From positions 1-6,821 of the forward strand of contig CALEKV010000017.1 in the NCBI GenBank assembly GCA_937902525.1: DNA of 6,821 nucleotides, in the 5' to 3' direction. The DNA comes from an uncultured Candidatus Saccharibacteria bacterium (lineage in GTDB: Bacteria; Patescibacteriota; Saccharimonadia; Saccharimonadales; Saccharimonadaceae). Positions 1 through 5,704 of the stretch are shown one piece after another. The notes under the pieces were generated by a model. The model did not search any database, had not been told where the DNA came from, and saw nothing but the letters and a program-made list of their open reading frames with translations. Positions within the stretch are counted from its first letter, which is position 1, and every line of letters begins with the position of its first letter. Both the position numbers and the translations under genes were made by a program.

Positions 1-940
1 CAAGCCGCAATACATGGAAATCGACTGGCGGCGGGAATGGTATTTCCTCGATAATGCCGGCATCGGCCACAAAGTGAGTGTTCATGCTGGCCATTTTTTC
101 TTGGAATCCCTTAAAGCCTTCCCCCTTTTTATTTACAAGCCGTTTTTTAATTGTTCGATAAGATACGGCGCCGTCAAATACTTTTCTGACGTCGCCATCG
201 TACTCATTGACCATTTTGTGGGCATTGGTGACCCAATAGTTCTTTATACGTTGCAAGTTAAAGTTGAGTGCGGAGTATTGCGATATAACCTCTGCAATCT
301 GATCTTCTGTGATATCTTGTTCAACGATGTATCGTGGGTCAAAAAGCTCTGGGTAGTCTGTATATACTTGGCTAAGGTATTTAAAAGCGCCGTTTGATTC
401 TATGCCGCCACCCATCCAGTAACAGACATGCCATAAAAACTGCGCATGCTGTTCGCTGCCGCGGGGCAAAATATTTTCGGGCGGCATATTTTCGGAGCGG
501 TTTGGCACTTCGGCGCGCGGTGCGTTGTATGGGTGTTGATTTTCGCGTTGCAGTGCCAAAAGTGTTTGGGTGACTTGATCAAGTCGATCATAATGGATGG
601 TTATTTTTAGCGGCGACCCCTCTATTTGAGTGCGGGCGTCTGGGTATCGATGAGCAATGAGTGTGTAAAAAAGCTCCTGGGCAGCATAACGCGTGCGGAA
701 TAAGGGTATATTGTCGGCGTCGCGCGGTAGTAAAACGATGGCATCGCCCGTATCTTGCTGTAAGTTGGCAAAGTACTTTTTATTAAGTTTAGCAGGTGGG
801 TTGGCAAGCGTGTGCACGGCCATGTCATTAGCCCAGGCTGCCGATATGTTGCATAGCTCTGGCTCAATGCCGGTTTCGGCTGCAAATTCAGCGGCAAGGT
901 TTGGTAGATACTCACCTGTTTTTAAGCGTTCGTGTGACAT
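1..940 (-). CDS. HhH-GPD-like protein, paralogue of the upstream gene (3' end outside window)
   Basis: The frame starts at the ATG at 940-938 (MSHERLKTGE) and stays open for 313 codons to the window edge, so the C-terminus is missing. It aligns along its length with the protein encoded at 950-2545. Shared features include a PYN..R segment (about residues 137-142), a C-x-WM...SN-A motif (173-185), LFDP (199-202), a GDVR segment (249-252), and KGFQEKMASM followed by PPPVDFHVLRL (about 277-313). The last part corresponds to the helix-hairpin-helix and D-x-H catalytic region of endonuclease III-type glycosylases. Lys282 and Asp307 occupy the catalytic-type positions, but the second hairpin glycine is Gln280, so the hairpin looks degenerate. 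Any Fe-S cysteines would lie beyond the window. It begins 9 bp after the upstream stop, with no evident ribosome binding site, so co-transcription is likely. Homology to the neighbour is seen directly; a DNA-glycosylase-like role is inferred. Confidence 0.85.
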   Translation of the reverse strand, partial: MSHERLKTGEYLPNLAAEFAAETGIEPELCNISAAWANDMAVHTLANPPAKLNKKYFANLQQDTGDAIVLLPRDADNIPLFRTRYAAQELFYTLIAHRYPDARTQIEGSPLKITIHYDRLDQVTQTLLALQRENQHPYNAPRAEVPNRSENMPPENILPRGSEQHAQFLWHVCYWMGGGIESNGAFKYLSQVYTDYPELFDPRYIVEQDITEDQIAEVISQYSALNFNLQRIKNYWVTNAHKMVNEYDGDVRKVFDGAVSYRTIKKRLVNKKGEGFKGFQEKMASMNTHFVADAGIIEEIPFPPPVDFHVLRL

Positions 941-949
941 AATTCTACA

Positions 950-2545
950 CTAGAACAGCCGGTGCTGCCCTGACTCTCTGTTAGTAGTTATTAGTTGTGG
1001 GCTGCCGTTACGCTCTTGTTGGTACGCTGGGCGGCGCTCCTTTATGCGGCGCTTGTCGGCCTTGTTGCGGGCGGCCGCTGCGGTTGCTGCTGTAAGTGTC
1101 TCCCACTCTGGGTCGCCATCAAACACTGCGTAGTCGGCTGGGTTTGGAAGGCCACTGCGTTCAACAAGTATTAGCTGGCCCTTTAGGTGGTTTTCTTTGC
1201 CACGTGCCGTATCCGTGCAAAGCCCGGTTGTGTGTAGCGGGCAACTTAAGCACGTGGCATAAATACCAACTGTATCAAAACCGTTCCTGTGGTAACCATG
1301 CTCGTAGTCGCCAAAAACCGATTTGCGCGCATCACTTTTGATAACTTTTGTAAATGTTGCCGGTGACTGACTGCAGTTTTTAGAACCAAGTAGCCAGAGC
1401 GCCTTTGCGATATCGTTGGTGGACACGCCATACCGTAAGGAATGGTCATAATACAGGTCACGAACAACGTCCTGCAGGTACTCTGTCATATAGTTTTCGT
1501 CACGGAATTCATGGGCAATAAATACGCTCCCCGTTCCTGCTGTCAGCTTTGCCAAATGCTGGTCAATCGGCGGCGGGTAATCTATGGGTGGGATTTTTTC
1601 AGCTTCGATTAAATAATACGTTTGCATACTTATCATTTTCTTCCCAAAGCCGTACATGCCCTTACCAAATTCGGGCATGTATAGCGACGGGTCATTCTGA
1701 TGAGGGCTGTTTTTGAGCCGTGACACAACTTCGTCAAAGTCGTCTGTGTCGGCATAGGCGTTGCGGATATCACCGCCAAACCGTGCATTTAAAAACCGCA
1801 TATTATGGATAAGGCCGGGCGCGTTGCCCTTTAGCATCCTAAGTTGCGGATATTTGCCAAAAATGCCCGCCACCTCTTCGGGTGTCATTGTTGCCACTGT
1901 CGCAGGGTCAAATGGATCACGCTCCATACCGCGCGTATCGTCAAATGCCCTGCCCAGGTCGCGCATTGCCTTATTGCTGTCGGTGCGGCGCATCCACAGG
2001 CAGGCGGTCAGATAAAAGTTTGCCTCTTCGCGGTCATCCTTAAACGGTGCTTTTGGCATATGCTCTGGGTTTTCGGGGAGTACAAAGCGTGCTTGGTTAT
2101 ATGGAAACTCGTTATTTTGCAGCAATGGGACAAGTGTGTCTATCACCTCTTTTGCTTTTGCAAAGTTTGGTACCATAGGCGCGTCTTTTATGGTGGCAAA
2201 GTAGCCGTAAAGCGCATCGTCTTCGTCTAGTATGGTTCCCAGGATATCTGAAGCAACATAGCGATAGCGCGGTAACGGCCTACTATGATTGTCGACTTCG
2301 ATACCGGGCACTGATTCTGCCGCTTGTGCGTAGAGTCGCTTTACCTCCTTTTCCATTGCTACTTTATCGCGGATGTTCTTTGGTTTTTTGTAGTCATATA
2401 AAATAGCATGCATGCTCATTGCTAAGCGTACGCCTTGCTCGGCCTCCTGCTGCTCGACCCCATATTCTTCTGTTAATTCCAATATGGCCTCATCCATACC
2501 TGGTATGGAATAAATATCAAAGCCCTCCTTAGGAATTTCCGACAT
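950..2545 (-). CDS. Divergent HhH-GPD / endonuclease III-like protein with putative Fe-S cysteines
   Basis: This 531-residue protein ends in TAG at 952-950. An N-terminal helical region of about 290 residues has no assignment I recognise. It is followed by a hairpin GFGKK (299-303) resembling the PGVGRK hairpin of endonuclease III, with Lys303 at the catalytic-lysine position. PPPIDQHL follows (324-331), with Asp328 matching the catalytic Asp of the VDTH motif. Then come ALWLLGSKNC (382-391) and CLSCPLHTTGLC (432-443). Cys391, 432, 435 and 443 resemble the endonuclease III 4Fe-4S loop, but about 40 residues are inserted between the first and second cysteines. The C-terminal tail (490-510) is Lys/Arg-rich. 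The family includes base-excision glycosylases and, as I recall, predicted phage enzymes of thymine hypermodification; I cannot say which applies. I chose the ATG at 2545 because the paralogue also begins MS and has a similar N-terminal length. An ATG at 2572 is possible. Extension to 2818 would overlap the divergent gene and carries no conserved sequence. Confidence 0.85.
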   Translation of the reverse strand: MSEIPKEGFDIYSIPGMDEAILELTEEYGVEQQEAEQGVRLAMSMHAILYDYKKPKNIRDKVAMEKEVKRLYAQAAESVPGIEVDNHSRPLPRYRYVASDILGTILDEDDALYGYFATIKDAPMVPNFAKAKEVIDTLVPLLQNNEFPYNQARFVLPENPEHMPKAPFKDDREEANFYLTACLWMRRTDSNKAMRDLGRAFDDTRGMERDPFDPATVATMTPEEVAGIFGKYPQLRMLKGNAPGLIHNMRFLNARFGGDIRNAYADTDDFDEVVSRLKNSPHQNDPSLYMPEFGKGMYGFGKKMISMQTYYLIEAEKIPPIDYPPPIDQHLAKLTAGTGSVFIAHEFRDENYMTEYLQDVVRDLYYDHSLRYGVSTNDIAKALWLLGSKNCSQSPATFTKVIKSDARKSVFGDYEHGYHRNGFDTVGIYATCLSCPLHTTGLCTDTARGKENHLKGQLILVERSGLPNPADYAVFDGDPEWETLTAATAAAARNKADKRRIKERRPAYQQERNGSPQLITTNRESGQHRLF

Positions 2546-2652
2546 ATATCTAGTTAAGCAGATTTTCCCCATTTTATTCAAGTATAAGCAAATATATTTT
2601 ACAACATGTTCTGGGTTGCGGTTACGGCGCAGTTGGGGGACAATAAATAGTA
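2546..2652. promoter_or_regulatory. Divergent promoter region between the HhH-GPD operon and the ParB-like gene
   Basis: This 107-bp gap separates two divergently transcribed genes and should hold both promoters. For the plus strand, TTGCGG (2616-2621), a 17-bp spacer and GACAAT (2639-2644) would start transcription a few bases before the ATG at 2653. For the minus strand, TATACT (2586-2581) would give a leader of about 30 nt to the ATG at 2545, or an almost leaderless transcript from 2572. Matches to consensus are partial. The shared control region suggests that the ParB-like protein and the HhH-GPD pair may be co-regulated, possibly by the ParB-like protein itself; that is inference. Confidence 0.4.
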
Positions 2653-4251
2653 ATGAAACGCGGGGTAGATACACTAGATGTGGGGGCTGCTGATGTTCAA
2701 GTAGATGATGCGCAAGAGGCGCATACTTTACAAGTAATTCAACAGCTAAAGGAGGAGATGGCTGGCGAAGTATTTGACGACGAGTCGCTTGTTGCGCCTG
2801 AAAGGCTTGAAACGGCATCCGGTGACGACGTCCTTAAACTTCTTAAGTTTGCTGGCCGTGATCGCGCGCAAAAACAGCGTAGGGGCTCGCCCGGGGATTA
2901 CGCTCAAGTGCCCAAAGAGTTTAGGCCTGAGCGTTGGGGTGAGAGTGTTATCCGTCCCGTCCGGCTGGGCGATATCATATTTCTTGATCAGGTACGCCAG
3001 CACAGGAATGGTGAATTTGCGCGGTTATCGGAATCGATTGGTAAAGAAGGGCTGCACAAAGAGCTGGACGTTGAGGTGCTCGATGCAGACCATTTTTTAC
3101 AGCTGCTTGACGCGCTATATTTTCGTGTTCACGGAAGTGTTGCGCCGAAGGACATTCTTGACTACTTTGACCCCGCCCCAGACGGCAACTATTACCCTGC
3201 TACGAATGGCAACACTCGCGGTGAAATAATTATCCAGCACGAAAAAAGACGCGCCGCCAAAGCAAAGGGGGCTGGTTATAATGTAAACCCGTATGATGCG
3301 GAGGTGATGTGCAAGCTGAACTTCAATAGAAAGCCAGAAGAAATCTTGGGTAGCCAAATTAGCGACAACTTCCAGAGCGCACCATCCGCAGATGAGGTTG
3401 CCAGAACAACAGTGGCCTACTATAAGTACTTGCTGCATATCGGGGCGGTGAAAGATCGTAATGGATATGTCGAGCACGTTGGAGGTACTCTCACAAAAGA
3501 CATCCTGAATGGAATGCTGGAGTACGAGAAACTACCAGATGCGATACACGAACTAATCGATAATAAGGCAATCAGCTACCCTGTTGCGATTGAGTTATCA
3601 AAATTGCGCGAAAAGAAAATGATGGAGCTTGGCTTAAAGATTTATGGCCCAGACTATGCCATGGTGGCAAATTCGTATGAAGAAGACGGTGATGGTATCT
3701 CCGACGGCTTGATGCAGGTAATCACACCGGAAGAAGCAGCAGAGCTGAAGGCAACGATTGACGCGTGGCTGAACCAGATGGCAACAAATATGTATCTTCA
3801 CTACCTTAGGGACAGTAAATTTAGTAGCGGCCGCCAAAAGAATTTTATAAAAGCGCAAGAACAGGCTATCGATGAGTCGATAAAAGAAGTGTACGAGCGA
3901 ACGGAAGACTTTATTCCTGATACCGAAGAAGGGGCGGGTGGTGATGATAAGAATAAGCCCGGTGCCGGTTCGCGAACGCTGCGTAAAGCAATCGAGCATG
4001 AGTTAACTGCGTTGGCGCAGGCTATCCAGCATAATAATGTTGAAAAACTTGACCAACTTGCCTCGATTATTCGCGCACTCGGAAATACCGGTGTTCATGA
4101 TGTCTATTCATCGCAACAAAGAACAAAAGCGATTATGCGGGCGCTTGGCGCATCGGGCTTTACGGCTGATGAGCTGGGCATTGTTGAAGGTATTATTAAT
4201 AACAGGCCAAAAGCTCGTGCGATTCCTGATGAGGTAGACGTGTTATTCTAA
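2653..4251 (+). CDS. ParB/Spo0J-like DNA-binding protein
   Basis: This 532-residue protein has the layout of a ParB N-terminal domain plus helix-turn-helix. RPVRLGDIIFLDQVRQHR (101-118) matches the opening ParB segment and SESIGKEGLHKELDVEVLD (126-144) the first helix and strand. NGNTRGEII (185-193) stands where canonical ParB has GERR, and SDNFQSAPSADEVAR (237-251) matches the ENLQR...EEA segment. TLTKDILNGMLEYEKLPDAI (279-298) followed by HELIDNKAISYPVAIELSKL (299-318) matches the ParB HTH closely. About 40 residues (145-184) are inserted before the NGNTR loop compared with typical ParB. No parA lies beside it, so chromosome or plasmid partition is unlikely from this window. ParB-like domains also occur beside DNA-modification enzymes, which fits the divergent HhH-GPD genes. 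The ATG at 2653 is the first after an in-frame stop and lacks a Shine-Dalgarno sequence. A second in-frame ATG at 2758 follows AAAGGAGG with very short spacing and could give a shorter product. Confidence 0.85.
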   Translation: MKRGVDTLDVGAADVQVDDAQEAHTLQVIQQLKEEMAGEVFDDESLVAPERLETASGDDVLKLLKFAGRDRAQKQRRGSPGDYAQVPKEFRPERWGESVIRPVRLGDIIFLDQVRQHRNGEFARLSESIGKEGLHKELDVEVLDADHFLQLLDALYFRVHGSVAPKDILDYFDPAPDGNYYPATNGNTRGEIIIQHEKRRAAKAKGAGYNVNPYDAEVMCKLNFNRKPEEILGSQISDNFQSAPSADEVARTTVAYYKYLLHIGAVKDRNGYVEHVGGTLTKDILNGMLEYEKLPDAIHELIDNKAISYPVAIELSKLREKKMMELGLKIYGPDYAMVANSYEEDGDGISDGLMQVITPEEAAELKATIDAWLNQMATNMYLHYLRDSKFSSGRQKNFIKAQEQAIDESIKEVYERTEDFIPDTEEGAGGDDKNKPGAGSRTLRKAIEHELTALAQAIQHNNVEKLDQLASIIRALGNTGVHDVYSSQQRTKAIMRALGASGFTADELGIVEGIINNRPKARAIPDEVDVLF

Positions 4252-4269
4252 ATCGTTGATTAAAAGGAT

Positions 4270-4293
4270 TAAAAAGGTTGAACCTTTTAAGAT
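4270..4293 (+). repeat. Left 24-bp inverted repeat of the RAYT element
   Basis: Positions 4270-4293 are exactly reverse-complementary to 4969-4992, with no mismatch over 24 bases. The core AAAAGGTT-G-AACCTTTT (4272-4288) is itself a perfect 8+1+8 palindrome able to form a hairpin in single-stranded DNA. It starts 18 bp after the stop of the ParB-like gene. Palindromes bracketing a Y1 transposase gene are typical of REP/RAYT and IS200-type ends. Confidence 0.85.
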
Positions 4294-4317
4294 ATAAAAT
4301 CGTATTTTTTGCTTGTT

Positions 4318-4323
4318 TATAAT
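4318..4323 (+). promoter_or_regulatory. Candidate -10 box for the transposase gene
   Basis: A perfect TATAAT lies 21 bp upstream of the ATG at 4344. No good -35 box is visible at the usual distance, because that region is A/T-rich. The 12-mer CTTGTTTATAAT (4312-4323) recurs exactly at 5120-5131 upstream of the structured RNA. A small inverted repeat CTATA-GAA-TATAG (4324-4336) sits between the box and the start codon and would lie at the transcript 5' end. Confidence 0.45.
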
Positions 4324-4343
4324 CTATAGAATATAGTAATAGT

Positions 4344-4940
4344 ATGCCTTCAAAAAATGTTATCAAACGGTATGATGCGCCGGCGTTTTATCATGTATAT
4401 AATCGCGGCGCCGGTGGTCAAAAGATTTTTATTGACGATGCCGACCGCGCGAAGTTTTTGCACCTAATCCAGCGTTATACGATTGGGGTCCCCGAAGAAT
4501 CAGAAGACCACTACCCGCAGTTTGACATTGAGGTGGTGGCGTATTGTTTGATGGGCAATCACTTTCACTTGTTGCTGTTCCAGGAAAACGACACTACGCA
4601 AATTACGGGGTTCATGCGCTCGCTCGGTACGGCCTACGCTATGTATTTTAATCGGCGGCATAAGTTGTGCGGGCATTTGTTTCAGGAAATCTACAGAGCT
4701 TCGCATATTAGTGACGATGCCTACCTGGCGCACATTAGCCGCTATATTCACCTAAACCCGCCAAAGTATAAGACATACATTTGGTCCAGTCTGCCCGACT
4801 ACCTGGGTAGGCGCACAACGGAGTGGTTGGCGCCGCAACGTGTGCTGGATGTGACGCCGGCGGCCTACATGGAGTTTTTAGAGGATTACCGTGACCGGTT
4901 TGAGCTGTTACATGAATATAATGAAGAACTCGCGTTTTAG
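4344..4940 (+). CDS. REP-associated tyrosine transposase (Y1 transposase, RAYT/TnpA-REP family)
   Basis: This is a 198-residue, single-domain HUH nuclease of typical family length. The N-terminal FYHVYNRGAGGQKIF (15-29) is the characteristic opening of the family. YCLMGNHFHLLLF (67-79) contains the metal-binding HUH motif as His73-Phe74-His75, and SRYIHLNP (132-139) supplies the nucleophilic tyrosine as Tyr134. The family cleaves and rejoins single-stranded DNA at palindromic REP-type sites through a 5'-phosphotyrosine bond. The gene is framed by two inverted copies of a palindrome, which are its likely substrates. All catalytic residues are present and there is no frameshift, so it may be active. 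The ATG at 4344 gives the expected N-terminus; no Shine-Dalgarno sequence is visible. Confidence 0.95.
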   Translation: MPSKNVIKRYDAPAFYHVYNRGAGGQKIFIDDADRAKFLHLIQRYTIGVPEESEDHYPQFDIEVVAYCLMGNHFHLLLFQENDTTQITGFMRSLGTAYAMYFNRRHKLCGHLFQEIYRASHISDDAYLAHISRYIHLNPPKYKTYIWSSLPDYLGRRTTEWLAPQRVLDVTPAAYMEFLEDYRDRFELLHEYNEELAF

Positions 4941-4968
4941 GTTGCTATTGAAAACTAAAGGGCACTTC

Positions 4969-4992
4969 ATCTTAAAAGGTTCAACCTTTTTA
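4969..4992 (-). repeat. Right 24-bp inverted repeat of the RAYT element
   Basis: This is a perfect reverse complement of 4270-4293, with palindromic core AAAAGGTT-C-AACCTTTT (4974-4990). It begins 28 bp after the transposase stop codon. Identity ends sharply on both sides (the flanking bases differ), which defines the repeat length. Confidence 0.85.
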
Positions 4993-5040
4993 CCCCATAT
5001 CAGTAGCGTAAAAGCAGAAAGGGCTATTAGCAAGCATAGG

Positions 5041-5064
5041 CGCTATGACACCTAGCGGTTTTTT
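5041..5064 (+). terminator. Rho-independent terminator-like hairpin
   Basis: The stem CGCTA (5041-5045) / TAGCG (5053-5057) has a 7-nt loop and is followed by G and six T residues (5059-5064). It lies 100 bp past the transposase stop and outside the inverted repeats. It may serve the transposase gene, or be the original terminator of the ParB-like gene left behind by a RAYT insertion. The stem is short, so termination efficiency is uncertain. Confidence 0.5.
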
Positions 5065-5102
5065 CTAGAAGGCGTATCTTTTGGGCGCGTCATTGCTTAT
5101 GT

Positions 5103-5131
5103 CTGCCAAGCAGCATTTACTTGTTTATAAT
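5103..5131 (+). promoter_or_regulatory. Sigma70-like promoter for the structured RNA and reverse transcriptase
   Basis: CTGCCA (5103-5108, 4 of 6 consensus matches), a 17-bp spacer and a perfect TATAAT (5126-5131) place the transcript start near 5138, just before the terminal helix of the structured RNA. The inverted repeat AGCATT (5112-5117) / AATGCT (5129-5134) overlaps the -10 box and could be an operator. This is the best-formed promoter in the window. Confidence 0.6.
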
Positions 5132-5137
5132 GCTTTA

Positions 5138-5642
5138 TGTTCCGTTCACAGCGGGGCCGGGCGGTCAGAACGCAGTATCTCTGGGGGTCTTAATAGCCCT
5201 TGGCATTCAATGCGTCACTACCCAGCCTCGGGTGATGCGAAAGTGCGATTGTAGCAATGTGGCTTTGGCGGCAGGGCTCTGACGGTTTTTACGTCAGGAG
5301 GTTCGCCTAGCCTCGTAGTTGTTGCGAAATCGTGAAAATGTGCGGTTTCTTCAAGTCTTGGCGCGAGCTGGGGCTGGAAGGTTCGGATGCTTGACGCCGG
5401 TTTGAGCCGAGGTCGAGGGAACGAGTACGCGCATGGGAGTAGGTGTCTTGTCGGCGCGCGTTCGTGCGTGGTGACAGTGGCTGGCGATGACGAGATTGTG
5501 CGTATGCGCAGTCTGATCGAAGTCGGCGTGAGAGCTACCACTCTAAGTGAGGTCATGTTGTTCAAAGCTATAACTGCGAAAGCAGCTAAGGCTACAGGCG
5601 AAGGTGCACATTTTGCCTATTGAACACTCTGCCCGCCCGGGC
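5138..5642 (+). ncRNA. Large structured RNA upstream of the reverse transcriptase (possible retron msr-msd)
   Basis: No convincing protein is encoded here, but many helices form. A terminal helix pairs 5155-5169 with 5628-5642 (CCGGGCGG with CCGCCCGG, then CAGA with TCTG; two mismatches). Abutting it on the 5' side is ACGCA (5170-5174) / TGCGT (5211-5215). On the 3' side TGTTCAA (5559-5565) / TTGAACA (5620-5626) encloses CTGC-GAAA-GCAG (5574-5585), a GNRA-capped hairpin, and AGGCGAA (5596-5602) / TTTGCCT (5612-5618). Other hairpins are 5277-5300, 5326-5349, 5390-5417 and 5421-5465. The wobble pairs in the local hairpins are G-U on the plus strand and would be A-C on the minus strand, which fixes the direction. 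It lies between a promoter and an RT, the place where retrons carry their msr-msd RNA. At about 490 nt it is larger than usual for retrons, and I could not mark the branching guanosine or the msr/msd boundary. Confidence 0.6.
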
Positions 5643-5661
5643 ATGATCTCCAAGTATTTAC

Positions 5662-5688
5662 AAGGTGTCGCATGCGCCGCGGCACCTT
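5662..5688 (+). promoter_or_regulatory. Leader hairpin just upstream of the RT start codon
   Basis: AAGGTGTCGC (5662-5671) pairs with GCGGCACCTT (5679-5688) over 10 bp with one G-U wobble and a 7-nt loop, ending 16 nt before the ATG at 5705. A second small hairpin, CTTAT (5686-5690) / ATAAG (5694-5698), shares its left arm with the right arm of the first, so full formation of both is mutually exclusive. It could be part of the retron-like RNA, an RT-binding element, or a control of RT translation. Confidence 0.5.
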
Positions 5689-5704
5689 ATCAAATAAGTA
5701 GTAT

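Larger units (their letters stand above)
4270..4992 (+). mobile_element. RAYT/REPtron-like element of about 720 bp
   Basis: The unit consists of a 24-bp palindromic inverted repeat, a candidate promoter, one intact Y1 transposase gene, and the inverted second repeat. Conventional DDE transposon features (target-site duplication, long terminal repeats) are absent, as expected for HUH enzymes. RAYT genes are usually thought to be domesticated and to act on dispersed REP palindromes rather than to move as a unit. Whether this block moves as an element cannot be decided without an empty site or a second copy. Confidence 0.6.

Noticed and set aside
14..397. 127-codon plus-strand open frame at the left edge
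   Set aside because: It is antisense to the minus-strand HhH-GPD paralogue, whose frame shows clear homology to its neighbour.
2546..2818. N-terminal extension of the HhH-GPD-like protein to an ATG at 2818
   Set aside because: It would overlap the start of the divergent ParB-like gene by about 165 bp, has no counterpart in the paralogue, and would remove the promoter region.
4270..4992. CRISPR repeat pair
   Set aside because: There are only two copies, inverted and 680 bp apart, flanking a Y1 transposase gene. No spacer array or cas gene is present.
5218..5565. 115-codon minus-strand open frame opposite the structured RNA
   Set aside because: Low-complexity Pro/Arg/Thr composition and no family resemblance. 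The wobble-pair pattern favours the plus strand.
5387..5623. 78-codon plus-strand open frame (MLDAGLSRGRG...) in the noncoding stretch
   Set aside because: No recognisable domain and no ribosome binding site. It runs through several hairpins and into the 3' arm region of the structured RNA. An ORF of this length is expected by chance in GC-rich DNA.
5138..5704. Group II intron RNA, RNase P RNA or tmRNA
   Set aside because: I found no domain V-like hairpin near the 3' end, no GTGYG intron start, no RNase P core sequence, and no tRNA-like tail. The RT also lacks visible maturase or endonuclease domains.
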